Notes: generated from the letters alone by a model not told the origin. A stretch of 64,000 nucleotides of DNA from Xylanimonas protaetiae (GCF_004135385.1 NZ_CP035493.1:744001-808000), one strand, 5' to 3'; numbered from the stretch's first letter, positions 30,576 to 40,644 are shown. Translations and numbers: made by a program.

Positions 30576-32896
30576 TCAGGCGAAGCGCGCGCGGAACGCC
30601 TCCGTGAGCGTCTCGCCCGTGCGGTACAACCGCCACACGGTCCAGCCGTCCGCCGTGTACGAGCCGGACGCCGCGGACGCCGCGACGTCCGGGTGGCGGT
30701 AGCGGGCGCCGTCGGCCAGCTCGATCGTGCCGTCCGGGTGCAGCAGCGCGTCGTGCCGCTCGCCGCGGCGCGGCCGCTCCCACACGAGCGGCGTCGGCAC
30801 GCCCAGCGCGGCCGCGAGCGCTGCGAGGTCCGGGTCGTTGTCCTCGTCGAGGACCATGGGGGTCGACGACGTCTGGCGCTCCGGCTCCCACCACGAGGAC
30901 GGCGCTGGCTCGGACAGGCGCGGCGGCTCGTACGGGGGCTCCCAGGCCGCGGGCTCCGCCTCCGCCGCGGGGGCACGCTCCCAGGGCACCGGTGCGTCGG
31001 TGGGCTCCGACTCCCAGGGGGCGGGGTCGACCGGACGCGCTGACTCCCACGGTGCCGGCTCGGCAACGGGCGCCGACTCCCACGGTGCCGGGTCGGCCGG
31101 AGGCGACGGTTCCCACGGAGCCGGTTCGGCGGCCCGTCCGGGCTCCCACGCACGTGGCTCCGTGGGGTGCGGCGACTCCCACGCAGCCGGTTCGGTGACG
31201 CGTGCCGGCTCCCACGCAGCGGGCTCTGCAGGGCGCGACGGCTCCCAGGGCGCCGGGCCCGACGCGGCGCGCGAGTCCCACGCCGGGTCGAGCGGGCTGC
31301 TGATCACGGAGAACACCTCGCCGAACGCGATCGCGTCGCCCTCGCCGCGCGCGGGCGCGGGGATCGGGTCCTCGCCCGACTCGGGGTCCCACGACCGCGA
31401 CGGGCGCCACGCGAGCGGGTCCTCGCCGGGGGCGCTCGGGCCGAGGTCGAGGTCGCGTGGGAAGCGGTACGGCTCGTCGTGGCCGAGCGACGGGAGGTAG
31501 GTGGTCGCCTCGACCTCGGTGGGCTCTTCGGGGCCGTCGGCGCGGGCGTCGTGAACCGGTCGGCCCGCGACCGGCGTCGGACCGCGGGACGCTCCGGGGC
31601 GCGCTCGGGCGCCGGGGTCGCGGATGCCGTCGGCTCCGCGACCGGCGCCGACGCAGCAGGCCGCCGCGTCGACGTCCGCGGCGGCACGGCAGACGACGGC
31701 GACGTCGCCGAGGAAGCCGGTGACGGCGCGGCGGACGGCGCAGGCAGGTCGGCCGACGGCGCAGGCACGGACGCCGACCACGACGACGCAGCGGCCGAAG
31801 ACCGCGGCACGGAGCCCGGCGACGGCGGCGCAACCGCGTCCCCGGCAGCGGGCGACGACGGCACGGACGCAGCCGCCGAGGACGAGTCCCACGACGACGC
31901 AGCGAACGACGACGCAGCAGGCAAGGAGGAGGCAGCAGCCGAGGACGTCCCCGGCACCGAGGCAGAGGACGCAGCCGACGAGGCAGAGGCAGACGAGACG
32001 ACCGTCGGCGCAGCAGACGGCGCGGCGTCCTGCGCAGGCGCCGGCGCGGTCCGCGACCTCCGGCCCACCGTCCGACGTGCCCCCGTCGTCGTGCCGCCAG
32101 AGGCCGCCTCCGACGCCGACGGCTCAGCATCGGACGGACGCGCTCCGGCCCGCCGAGCAGGCGCCGGCACGGCGGGCTGCGCCGGCGCCGGCACGGCCGA
32201 CGGGACCGGCGCCGGCACGCCGGGCAGCGGGACGGGGTCGATGCGCGTCGGCTCGTGCACGACCACGGGCGGGCGCGGGGCCAGCGCCGTCAGCGGTGCG
32301 ACGCCCTCGGGCCGGGCGACGAGCTCGGGCCGGTCCGGCGCGGACGCCGGGTGGATGACGAGCGGCGACACGTCGACGAACCGCCGACCGTCCTCGCCGT
32401 GCACGAGCCCGAGCCGCAGCACCTCGACGGGCATGGTCGGCTGGCGGAGGAAGTCGACGGCGTTGAGCACGTCCTCGTCGGCGTCCTGGCAGATGACGAT
32501 GAGGCGCACGCCGGGGCGGCCCGGCTGCGAGCGCGTGATGGGCACGGCGTCGTAGAACTCGGCGACGTCGCGCTGGAACGCGGCGGGACCGCCGCGGTAG
32601 AGCGAGGCGAGCTGCGAGCGCGTCATCCGGCCCGCGGCCCCGGCGTGGTCGAGCGCGCGGGACAGCGCGGCGTCGTCCAGGCGGGAGACGAGCTCGACGA
32701 CGACGGGCGCGCCGGACGCGTCGAGCGCGAGCAGGTGCGGCTCGTCGGGGCCGTTGCCGGGCGACACGGGGAAGATCTGCTCGCCGAGCAGCCCGTCGAT
32801 GTGCGTCTCGACGACGCGGTGGGCCGTCGTGCCGACGCCGGGGCGCGGCCCGGGGACGATCTGCGGACGGTCTCCCTCGACCTCGAAGAGCGGCAA
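30576..32896 (-). CDS. RAMA-domain protein with nuclease-like N-terminus and Pro-Trp-Glu repeats; one-base frameshift
   Basis: About 773 residues when repaired. Residues 1-190 are globular: ETHIDGLLGEQIFPV, ALDASGAPVVVELVSRLDD and VRLIVICQDADEDVLNAVDF resemble a PD-(D/E)xK-like fold, but the usual ExK lysine is replaced, so activity is doubtful (inference). A Ser/Ala/Pro linker of about 280 residues follows, then about ten 11-residue repeats around PAPWES. The last 100 residues end in a RAMA-type motif, GTIELADGARYRHPDVAASA with TADGWTVWRLY. The frame breaks in 31544-31546 (GGG); one added base gives RFTTPRADGPEEPTEVEATT. TTG 32896 has GGAGGT 7 nt upstream and is preferred; ATG 32959 is in frame. 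Its role is unknown. Confidence 0.72.
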
Positions 32897-32959
32897 GGGA
32901 TCCACCTCCGTGGTGTGTCGTTCCGTCGTGCGCGTAGCCTGCTCCGGGCTCGGACCCAT

Positions 32960-33255
32960 ACCTTACGCGCCCCGCCTGCGCCACAGGGACGGTCGACCAC
33001 CCGCGGGTGTACGGACCGTGTGAAGGGTCTGCGGCGGGGTCCGGGGCGCGCGCCGTGGTGGTGGCCCGCGTCGCGAGGATGGGTCCCGTGACCGCCGTCG
33101 ACGCGCCGCGCCTCGGGCGCCGCACCACCCCGCTCGGCGTCGTCGCGCACGCGCTGTGGATCGGCCCGGTCTGCGCGACGGGCGCCTGAACCTGCACGGG
33201 CGCCCGCGGACGTCTGAGCCCGCCAGCGTTCGAGCCCGCGAACACCACGGGAGAC
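32960..33255. other. spacer upstream of the RAMA-domain gene
   Basis: About 296 bp. I see no convincing gene, hairpin or promoter. A 36-codon plus-strand ORF (ATG 33079) has its GAGG only 2 nt from the ATG and no recognisable product. Confidence 0.35.
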
Positions 33256-33576
33256 TTACGAGCGCCCCTCGTCGACCGCCTCGTCGGCCAGGATCGCCTC
33301 GACGCGGGACACCTTGGCGTCCAGCTGCCCCGTGAACCCGGGGCGGATGTCGGCCTTGAGCACGAGCGAGACGCGGTGCCCGCCGATGCCCACGGCCTCG
33401 GTCGCCTTCTTGATGACGGGCATGACCTCGTCCCACTCCCCCTCGATCTCGGTGAACATCGAGGAGGTGCGGTTGGGCAGCCCGGACTCGCGCACGATGC
33501 GCACGGCCTCGGCGACCTGCGGGGCGACGGACTCGCCCGCGCCGAGCGGGGCGACGGAGAAAGCGAAGACGGCCAT
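33256..33576 (-). CDS. MTH1187/YkoF-type thiamine-binding family protein
   Basis: A 106-residue ferredoxin-like-fold protein of the MTH1187 family. It opens MAVFAFSVAPLGAGESVAP and continues AVRIVRESGLPNRTSSMFTE and EVMPVIKKATEAVG. Family structures bind thiamine or related ligands; a physiological role is not settled. The start is ATG 33576. It is divergent from cofD and separated from it by 111 nt, of which 67 are palindrome copy 2. Confidence 0.88.
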   Translation of the reverse strand: MAVFAFSVAPLGAGESVAPQVAEAVRIVRESGLPNRTSSMFTEIEGEWDEVMPVIKKATEAVGIGGHRVSLVLKADIRPGFTGQLDAKVSRVEAILADEAVDEGRS

Positions 33577-33590
33577 GCGCCCATCCTGCC

Positions 33591-33657
33591 CCCTTTCGAC
33601 GTCGTACCTGGTTGCGTTCTGGGGCTCAGAACGCAACCAGGTACGACGTCGAAAGGG
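33591..33657. repeat. palindromic element, copy 2
   Basis: Perfect 31-bp inverted repeat (33591-33621 with 33627-33657) around GGGCT. The arm runs CCCTTTCGACGTCGTAC, CTGG, TTGCGTTCTG. It lies between two divergent genes, 14 nt from one start codon, so it must fall in or beside both promoters. That location rules out a general terminator role for the family. Confidence 0.92.
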
Positions 33658-33687
33658 AGGGGGCTCCCGGCGCGTAGGCTCGACGAC

Positions 33688-34611
33688 GTGACCTCTCCTC
33701 GTGTGACCGTGCTGGCCGGTGGTGTCGGAGGGGCGCGGCTCGCGCACGGGTTCGCGCTCGCCGGGGTGCCGCTGGACGTCGTCGTCAACGTCGGCGACGA
33801 CACCGAGCTGCACGGCCTGTGGATCTCCCCCGACCTCGACACGGTGCTCTACACGCTCGCGGGGCTCAACGACGAGGAGCGCGGCTGGGGCCTGCGCGGC
33901 GAGTCGTACGCGACGCTCGCGCAGCTCGCGGTGCTGGGCGAGGACACGTGGTTCACGCTCGGCGACAAAGACCTGGCCACGCACGTCGCACGCACGGCCC
34001 GCCTGCGCGCCGGCCTGCCGCTGAGCGCGGTGACCGCGCAGCTCGCGGCCTCCCTCGGCGTCACCGCCCGGCTGCTGCCCGTCACGGACGACCCGGTCGC
34101 CACGGTGCTCGACACCCCGTCCGGGCGCCTGGCGTTCCAGGAGTACTTCGTGCGCCGGCACCACGCCGACGCCGTCCTGGGCATCACCTACGAGGGCATC
34201 GACGCCGCACGCCCCGCGCCCGGCGTGCTCGACGCCGTCGGCGGCGCCGACGTGCTCGTGCTCGCTCCGTCGAACCCGTTCCTGTCGCTGCTGCCCGTGC
34301 TCGGGGTCGCCGGGGTGCGCGACGCCGTCGAGCGGACGTCGGCGCGGCGCGTCGCCGTCAGCCCCATCGTGGGCGGCCAGGCGATCAAGGGCCCCGCCGC
34401 GCAGATCCTCGAGACGCTCGGCCACGACGTCTCCGCGCTGGGCGTCGCCCGCCTGTACACGGGCCTCGTGGACGTCATGGTGATCGACGACGCCGACGCC
34501 GCGCTGGCCCCCGCGATCGAGGACCTCGGCTTCGACGTCGTCGTCACCGACACGGTCATGGGCGGCCCGGACGGCCGCGAGCGCCTCGCCCGCGAGCTCC
34601 TGGCGGTATGA
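33688..34611 (+). CDS. cofD: 2-phospho-L-lactate transferase (CofD/FbiA)
   Basis: A 307-residue enzyme of coenzyme F420 synthesis, joining the activated phospho-(enolpyruvyl/lactyl) group to the deazaflavin Fo. Motifs are VLAGGVGGARLAHGFAL, VNVGDDTELHGLWISPDLDT, RHHADAVLGITYEGID and APSNPFLSLLPVLGV. The start is GTG 33688. Its stop overlaps cofC as ATGA. cofE/fbiB and fbiC are not in this window. In actinobacteria the activated donor is probably PEP-derived (known from mycobacteria). Confidence 0.94.
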   Translation: MTSPRVTVLAGGVGGARLAHGFALAGVPLDVVVNVGDDTELHGLWISPDLDTVLYTLAGLNDEERGWGLRGESYATLAQLAVLGEDTWFTLGDKDLATHVARTARLRAGLPLSAVTAQLAASLGVTARLLPVTDDPVATVLDTPSGRLAFQEYFVRRHHADAVLGITYEGIDAARPAPGVLDAVGGADVLVLAPSNPFLSLLPVLGVAGVRDAVERTSARRVAVSPIVGGQAIKGPAAQILETLGHDVSALGVARLYTGLVDVMVIDDADAALAPAIEDLGFDVVVTDTVMGGPDGRERLARELLAV

Positions 34612-35228
34612 CCCCGGTCGTCGCCGTGGTGCCGCTGCGCGACGGCGTCTCCGGCAAGTCCCGCCTGGCCGCGCACCTCACGCCGGCGCAGCGCCGGGGG
34701 CTCGTCACGGAGCTCGCCCGCCATGTGCTCGGCACGCTGGCGGCGTACCCGTTCGACGAGATCGTCGTGGTGACGGCCGACCCGCTGTTCGCCGCCGAGG
34801 TGCTGGGCGACGTGCTGCCGCCCGTCACGGTGCTGGCCGAGCCGCCGGGGCGCCCCGGCCTCAACGCGGCGCTCGACGCGGCCCGCGCATCCGTCCGCGA
34901 GGCGACGTGGGGAGCGCGGCTGCTCGTCGCGCACGCGGACCTGCCGCTGCTCACCGTCGACGACGTCGAGGCGCTGCTGCGCGCGGAGGCCGACGTCGTG
35001 GTCGCGACCGACCGGCACGGGACGGGCACCAACCTGCTCCGGCTGCACGCCGACGACGAGTACGCGTTCCGGTTCGGCGCGGGGTCGCGGGCCGCGCACG
35101 AGGCCGAGGCGGCGCGGCAGGGGCTGCGCGCCGTCGTCGTCGACCGGCCGGGGACGGCCGCAGATCTCGACACGCTCGACGACTGGGCCGACCTGCCCGC
35201 CCCCACCCGAGAGCACCTGGCGGGCTGA
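34608..35228 (+). CDS. cofC: 2-phospho-L-lactate/PEP guanylyltransferase (CofC/FbiD)
   Basis: A 206-residue nucleotidyltransferase that activates phospholactate or phosphoenolpyruvate with GTP for CofD. Motifs are VAVVPLRDGVSGKSRLAAHL (nucleotide-binding), HADLPLLTVDDVEALL and ATDRHGTGTNLLRL. The ATG at 34608 overlaps the cofD stop by four bases. The spacer after it holds two tandem copies of an 18-bp unit GCACGACGCGCGGCGGCA (35231-35266). Confidence 0.92.
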   Translation: MTPVVAVVPLRDGVSGKSRLAAHLTPAQRRGLVTELARHVLGTLAAYPFDEIVVVTADPLFAAEVLGDVLPPVTVLAEPPGRPGLNAALDAARASVREATWGARLLVAHADLPLLTVDDVEALLRAEADVVVATDRHGTGTNLLRLHADDEYAFRFGAGSRAAHEAEAARQGLRAVVVDRPGTAADLDTLDDWADLPAPTREHLAG

Positions 35229-35343
35229 CCGCACGACGCGCGGCGGCAGCACGACGCGCGGCGGCAGCGCCGCACCCGGTGGCCGGGACCGGCGCCCGCG
35301 AGGATCGTGGTGCGGGTACGCACACACCCTCTGGGAGACGGTC

Positions 35344-35769
35344 ATGGCCAACCTCGTGGTGCACTTCGAGATCTACGGCACGGAGCCCGAGCGGCTCGTC
35401 GACTTCTACTCCGCCCTGTTCGGCTGGACGATCGACCGCTACGGCGAGATGGAGTACTGGGGCGTCCAGACCGGCGAGGGCTCGGTCCAGAGCTCCGCCG
35501 GCACGCCCGGCCTGGGCATCAACGGCGGCATCGCCAAGCGCGACGGCCCCGCGCCGACGCCGGGCGGGCCGGTCGCGGGCGCCAACATCGTCGTCGCGGT
35601 CGACGACGTCGACGCGACGTTCAGCAAGGGCCTCGAGCTGGGCGGCACCGACGCGATGGCGCCGACGGACATGGAGGGCGTCGGACGGCTCGCCTACCTG
35701 CACGACCCGGCCGGCAACCTGTTCGGCTTCCTGTCGCCGGTCCTGTCGGACGGCACGAGCGCGATGTAG
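35344..35769 (+). CDS. VOC family protein (glyoxalase-like)
   Basis: A 141-residue vicinal-oxygen-chelate protein: MANLVVHFEIYGTEPERLVD, FYSALFGWTIDRYG, NIVVAVDDVDATFSKGLELG and DPAGNLFGFLSPV. Two beta-alpha-beta-beta-beta modules are recognisable. It begins at ATG 35344 behind GGGAGACGG. Function is not predictable from sequence. Confidence 0.87.
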   Translation: MANLVVHFEIYGTEPERLVDFYSALFGWTIDRYGEMEYWGVQTGEGSVQSSAGTPGLGINGGIAKRDGPAPTPGGPVAGANIVVAVDDVDATFSKGLELGGTDAMAPTDMEGVGRLAYLHDPAGNLFGFLSPVLSDGTSAM

Positions 35770-35794
35770 CGGCCCCGGGGCCGCCCGTCCCCTG

Positions 35795-36433
35795 CTACCA
35801 GGCGCCCCGGTGCAGCACCGACTCCAGCGGGCGGCGGGCCCGGCGCGCCGGCGAGCCCGCCGCGCCCCGCGCCGGCTCGTCCGGGTGGCCCACCGCGACG
35901 ACGCCCGTCGGCTCCCACTCCGCCGGCACGCCGAACGCCGCGTGGAACGCCGGGCGCTCCGGACCGCCGATGCCGAAGAAGCACGCTCCCAGGCCCAGGT
36001 CCACCGCCGTCTGGAGCATGAGCAGCGACGCCATGCCCACGTCGACGTGCCAGTACGGCACGGGCCACCTCGCCTGGTCCTCGGGCGTGAACGCGCCCGG
36101 CGTGACGAGCCGGGCGCCCGCCTTGTCGCGCTCGGCGTAGCGGCGCAGGTAGGCGTCGCGCGACGCCATGGGCACCACGAGCAGCGGTGCCCGCCGCAGC
36201 CCCGCCTTCCACCGGGTCATGTCCCGTTCCGACGACGCCGGCGTCGCCGCCGCCCAGAAGCGCTCGCGGTCCGCCGCGGACTCCAGCACGAGGAACGCCC
36301 ACCCCTGCGTGAACCCGGCCGACGGCCCGCGCACGGCGTTGCCGAGCACGCGCTCCACCTGCTCGGGCGTCAGCGGCTCGTCGGTGAAGGACCGCACCAT
36401 GCGGCGGCGGCGGACGACGTCCTGGAACTCCAT
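35795..36433 (-). CDS. nitroreductase-family protein
   Basis: A 212-residue FMN-dependent nitroreductase fold: MEFQDVVRRRRMVRSFTDEP, GPSAGFTQGWAFLVLE and VDVGMASLLMLQTAVDLGLG with CFFGIGG. Similar domains form the C-terminal half of FbiB in F420 synthesis. The nearness to cofDC makes a link possible, but nitroreductases are common and no gamma-ligase domain is present. It is convergent with the VOC gene. Confidence 0.85.
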   Translation of the reverse strand: MEFQDVVRRRRMVRSFTDEPLTPEQVERVLGNAVRGPSAGFTQGWAFLVLESAADRERFWAAATPASSERDMTRWKAGLRRAPLLVVPMASRDAYLRRYAERDKAGARLVTPGAFTPEDQARWPVPYWHVDVGMASLLMLQTAVDLGLGACFFGIGGPERPAFHAAFGVPAEWEPTGVVAVGHPDEPARGAAGSPARRARRPLESVLHRGAW

Positions 36434-36473
36434 GCCGCCATCGTCGCGTGCGGCGTGGACGCGCTCAAGCGCG

Positions 36474-37424
36474 TCAGCGGGGGCCGGTGACGGGGGGTGC
36501 CGGCACCACGGGCCGGCGCAGCGCCTCCGTGACGACGCCGAACCCGAGGGACTCGTACAGGCCGCGCGCCACGACGTTGTGCCCGAACACGCTCAGGCCC
36601 AGCACGTCGACCCCCCGCTGCCGGCACCAGCCCGCGCCCGCGAGCATCGCCGCCCGGCCGAGCCCGCGCCCGCGCGCCGGCGGCGTGAGCCACACGTCGT
36701 ACACGAACGCGGCCGACGGCGGTCGCAGCCCCAGCCACAGCGCACCGACGTCGGCGCCCGTCGCGGTCTCGACGACGTCGAGCAGCACCTGGCCGGGCGT
36801 CGCGAGGCCCTGCGGCAGCAGCTCGTCGTAGTCGGCGCGCGAGCGGTCGAGCGCGTCGTCCCACCGCAGGGCGTCGACGCGCCGGATCTCGCGCGCGTAC
36901 TCGTCGATCGCGGCGGCCAGGTAGGCCTCGAAGGAGCGCTGCGTCATCGGGCGCAGCGTGACGCCGGGGGCGGCGTGCGACGGCTCCGCGGTGAGGTCGA
37001 GCGCCATCGTCTGGCTCACGACGGCGAAGCCGTCCGCGGCCGCGAGCGCCGCCGTCGCCGGGGCGGCGACCATGCGGTCGAGCACGAGCTGGCGGGCGTC
37101 GGCCGAGCGGGCGTGGGTCTCGAGCAGCGTGAGCAGCTCGTCGGCGGGGGCGTCGGTGTCGGCGTCGAGGAGCAGCAGGTCCTGGTCCTGGCGCGAGAGC
37201 CACAGCCAGCCGGCCTCGCCGTGGTCGCCGAGCACGCGGAGCAGGTAGGTGCCCGTCAGGCCGTCCTCGGGGGCGAGCTCCGCGACGGCGGTGCGCGCCT
37301 GCGCGGCGGCGGCCGCGGCGTCGGCCCACAGCGGGCCGAACTGCCAGCGTCGCCGGCGCTCCACCTGGGCCGTACGCCAGGCGGCGTAGTCGGCCGCGGG
37401 GAACGGCAGCAGCTGGAGGGTCAC
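36474..37424 (-). CDS. GNAT-family N-acetyltransferase
   Basis: A 316-residue protein. The C-terminal GNAT domain (about residues 155-300) has VYDVWLTPPARGRGLGRAAM (acetyl-CoA loop) and FGHNVVARGLYESLGFGVVT. The N-terminal half is also GNAT-like but degenerate (RVLGDHGEAGWLWLSRQDQD). The acceptor is unknown. The start is GTG 37424. Confidence 0.84.
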   Translation of the reverse strand: MTLQLLPFPAADYAAWRTAQVERRRRWQFGPLWADAAAAAAQARTAVAELAPEDGLTGTYLLRVLGDHGEAGWLWLSRQDQDLLLLDADTDAPADELLTLLETHARSADARQLVLDRMVAAPATAALAAADGFAVVSQTMALDLTAEPSHAAPGVTLRPMTQRSFEAYLAAAIDEYAREIRRVDALRWDDALDRSRADYDELLPQGLATPGQVLLDVVETATGADVGALWLGLRPPSAAFVYDVWLTPPARGRGLGRAAMLAGAGWCRQRGVDVLGLSVFGHNVVARGLYESLGFGVVTEALRRPVVPAPPVTGPR

Positions 37425-37492
37425 GCCCGGCAGCCTAGGGGGAGACTGGCCGTTGCCCGAAATTCACCCGAAAGAGACCTTGACGGCATTCG

Positions 37493-40400
37493 TCAGAGTC
37501 TCTCGGCGATGATCTCGACGAGCGCCTTGCCCTCGACGCCCGCGAGCTGCACCGCCTGGGTGCGGCAGGAGAACCCGTCGGCGAGGTACTCGGTGCCCTC
37601 CTCCGCGGAGCGCAGCGCGGGCAGCAGCGCGTTCTCCGCGACGGCGACCGAGACGTCGTAGTGACCCTTCTGCATGCCGAAGTTGCCCGCGAGGCCGCAG
37701 CAGCCGGCCAGCACCTCGAGCTGGGCGCCGGCGGAGCGCAGCAGGTTCTCGTCGGCCTGGTAGCCCATGACGGAATGGTGGTGGCAGTGCGGCTGGACGA
37801 CGGCCTTGAGGTCGGAGAGGTCCGGGACCTGCCAGTCCTTCGGCGCGGTCGCGGGCTCGGTGAGCAGCTCGGCGAGCGTGCGCGTCGCGGCCGCGACGGC
37901 CGCGGCGCGCGGGTCGTCGGGGAAGAGGTCGAGCAGGTCGGAGCGCAGGACGGCGGTGCACGACGGCTCGAGGCCCATGATGGGGATGCCGTTGACGGCG
38001 TACGGCCCCAGCACCTTCAGCAGGTTGTCGAGACGGCGGCGGGCGCCGTCGAGCTGGCCCGTGGAGATCCACGTCAGGCCGCAGCACGCCTCCTCGTCGG
38101 GCACGATCACGTCGTAGCCGGCGGCCTGGAGCACCTTCACAGCGGCCTGCGGGACGGACGGCGCGAGGGCGTCGCTGAACGAGTCGGTCCACAGGACCAC
38201 CTTCGGGCGGCCCTGCGGCGCCACGGGGTGCCCGGGCGTCGCGCCGAGGGCGACGCCCGGCACGCCGTGCGTCGCGCCGCCGCTCTTCCACCACGTGTGG
38301 AAGGGCACCTCGGCGAACGTCATCATCTCGCGGCGCGGGTCCATGCCACCGAGCCACAGCACCGTCTTGGCGATCCAGCGCACGCCGAGCAGCGCGTTGA
38401 CCGGGCGGGCCAGCGGGCCGCCCACGAGGCGCGTCCAGCGCGGCAGCCAGCCCAGCACGTAGTGGTCGACGGGGCGCAGCTTGCCCTTGTAGGTGCGGTG
38501 CAGCACCTCGGACTTGAACTGGGCCATGTCGACGCCGGCCGGGCAGTCGGCGCTGCACGCCTTGCACGACAGGCACAGGTCGAGGGACTCGCGCACCGCG
38601 GGGGCGTTGAGGCCGCCGACCAGGGTGCCGTTGACGGCGTCCTGCAGCACGCGGGCGCGGCCGCGCGTCACGTCCTTCTCGTCCTTGGTGGCCTGGTAGC
38701 TCGGGCACATGAAGCCGCCCGACGCGTGGTTGTCCGCGCGGCACTTGCCGACGCCGACGCAGCGGTGCACGGCCTGCGTGAGGTCGTGGTGGTCGTGGCC
38801 GAACGAGAACCCGGCGTGGCCCGCCTTCTTCTCGATGCCGCGCAGCCTGCCGCCCTCGCGGGCGCCGCCGTCGCGCGGGTCGATCGGGAGCGTTGAGCGC
38901 ACCGGCCGGGCCGCCGGGCGGCGCAGGTTCGCGTCCACGGCGGCCGGGCGCACGACGACGCCCGGGTTGAGCACGTCCTGCGGGTCGAACAGCGCCTTGA
39001 ACCTCTCGAGCAGCGCGATCGCCTCGGGGCTGTACATGAGCGGCAGCAGCTCCGAACGGGCGCGGCCGTCGCCGTGCTCGCCGGACAGCGAGCCGCCGTA
39101 GCGGGCCACGAGCTCGGCGGCCTCGGTCATGAAGGTGCGCAGCACCGACCCCGACGCCTCGAGCGGGATGTCGATGCGCAGGTGCACGCACCCGTCGCCG
39201 AAGTGCCCGTAGGGCAGGCCGTCGACGCCGTAGCGCTCCATGAGGGCGTCGAGGTCACGCAGGTACGCGCCGAGCCTCGCGGGCGGCACGGCGGAGTCCT
39301 CCCAGCCCGGCCACGCCTGTTCACCCCCCGGACTCCCTTGCTTCGCTGCGGGAGTCCGCGGGGACCCCGAGCTCGCTGTGCCTTCTGGCGCCGCCTCCGG
39401 CGGCCGCGGGGGGTGCGCCCGGCGAGGCCCGCGCCGTCGGCGCGGATCTGCCACATCTTGGTGGCCTCGGGGCCGGCCGGGTGGATCTGGGAGGCGACGG
39501 CGCTGGACGCCGCGACGACGGCCTCCGCGTTGGCCAGCGCCTCCTCCTGCGTGGCCCCGGCGACCTCGATCATGAGCCAGCCCGCCCCCTCGGGCAGCGG
39601 CGGCACGGCGTCGGCCCCGCGGGCCTTGCGCACGACGTCGACGAGGCGGGCGTCGAGGCCCTCGATCGCCAGGGCGGTGCCGCGGCCGAACCCGGTGCCG
39701 CCCTCGGACGCCCCGACGGCCAGCAGCGGGGGCACGTCGTCGGCCGCCGACGGCATGTCGGTGTACCCGAGCACCACGAGCGTCGGCTTCTGGGGCAGCG
39801 GCACGAGCCGGAGGGTCGCCTCGAGCACCGTGACGCACGTGCCCTCGGTGCCCACGAGCGCCTTGGCGAGGTCGGAGCCGTTCTCCGGCAGCAGGTGCTC
39901 GAGCGAGTAGCCGGACACCTGGCGGCCGAACCGCCCGAACTCGGTGCGGATGAGCGCGAGGTTCTCGCGCACCAGCTCCTTGAGGCCGGGGACGGCCGCG
40001 AAGTCCGCGTCGCCCGCGCCGGCGGTGAAGCGGCGCCCGCGCCCGTCGACGACGTCGAGGCTCACCACGTTGTCCGCGGTGCGCCCGTACGCGACGGCGT
40101 GCGGGCCGCACGCGTTGTTGCCGATCATGCCGCCGAGCGTCGCCCGGTTCTGCGTCGACGGGTCGGGCCCGAACCGCAGCCCGTGCGGCGCCGCGGCCGC
40201 CTGGAGCGTGGACATGACGGTGCCGGGCTGCACGACGGCGGTGGCGTTCTCGGCGTCGACCGACACGACCTGGTTCAGGTGCCGCGACAGGTCGACGACG
40301 GCACCCGGCCCGACGGCGTTGCCCGCCACGCTGGTGCCCGCGCCGCGCGCGGTGACGGGCACCCTGAGCTCGCGCAGCACCTCCAGGGCACCGACGAGCT

Positions 40401-40644
40401 CGTCCTGCGTGCGCGGCATGACGACGACGTCGGGCACGACACGGTAGTTGGACGCGTCGGTGGAGTACTCGGCGCGGCGACGGGCGCCGGACTCGACGCT
40501 GCCGGCGACGACGACGGTGCGCAGCGCCGTGGCGACGGCGGCGCGGGCGGCGGCCGCGGCGCGCTCCGCCTCGGCCGCGACGCTCGCGCCCGGCGCGGGC
40601 GCCACAGGGGTCGGGTTCTCGGTCGAGGCGGTCGGTCCAGGCAC
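37493..40644 (-). CDS. FAD-binding and (4Fe-4S) dehydrogenase (YdiJ/D-2-hydroxyacid type), one-base frameshift
   Basis: About 1050 residues when repaired. The N-terminal PCMH FAD domain has TARGAGTSVAGNAVGPGAVV and GGMIGNNACGPHAVAYGRT. The C-terminal FAD-oxidase domain has YGHFGDGCVHLRIDIPLEAS and SGEHGDGRARSELLP. Two 4Fe-4S motifs (CVGVGKC and CLSCKACSADCPAGVDM) follow, and CCG-type domains include CCGLAGNFGMQKGHYD. The family oxidises D-lactate or D-2-hydroxyglutarate. Inside the FAD part, a stem-loop-bearing insert of about 30 codons (39318-39413) interrupts GRTP and AWPGWED. Its run 39408-39413 (six G) lacks one base. Adding it gives a continuous frame. The start is GTG 40644. Confidence 0.88.
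39329..39358. repeat. stem-loop inside the FAD dehydrogenase insert
   Basis: 9-bp perfect stem (39329-39337 with 39350-39358) and a 12-nt loop within an insertion that family relatives are not expected to have. The local peptide is low complexity ([18 protein letters not shown]), unlike the rest of the protein. Confidence 0.6.

Noticed and set aside
33079-33189. 36-codon plus-strand ORF in the spacer before the RAMA gene
   Set aside because: Its GAGG is too close to the ATG, there is no conservation to point to and no recognisable product.
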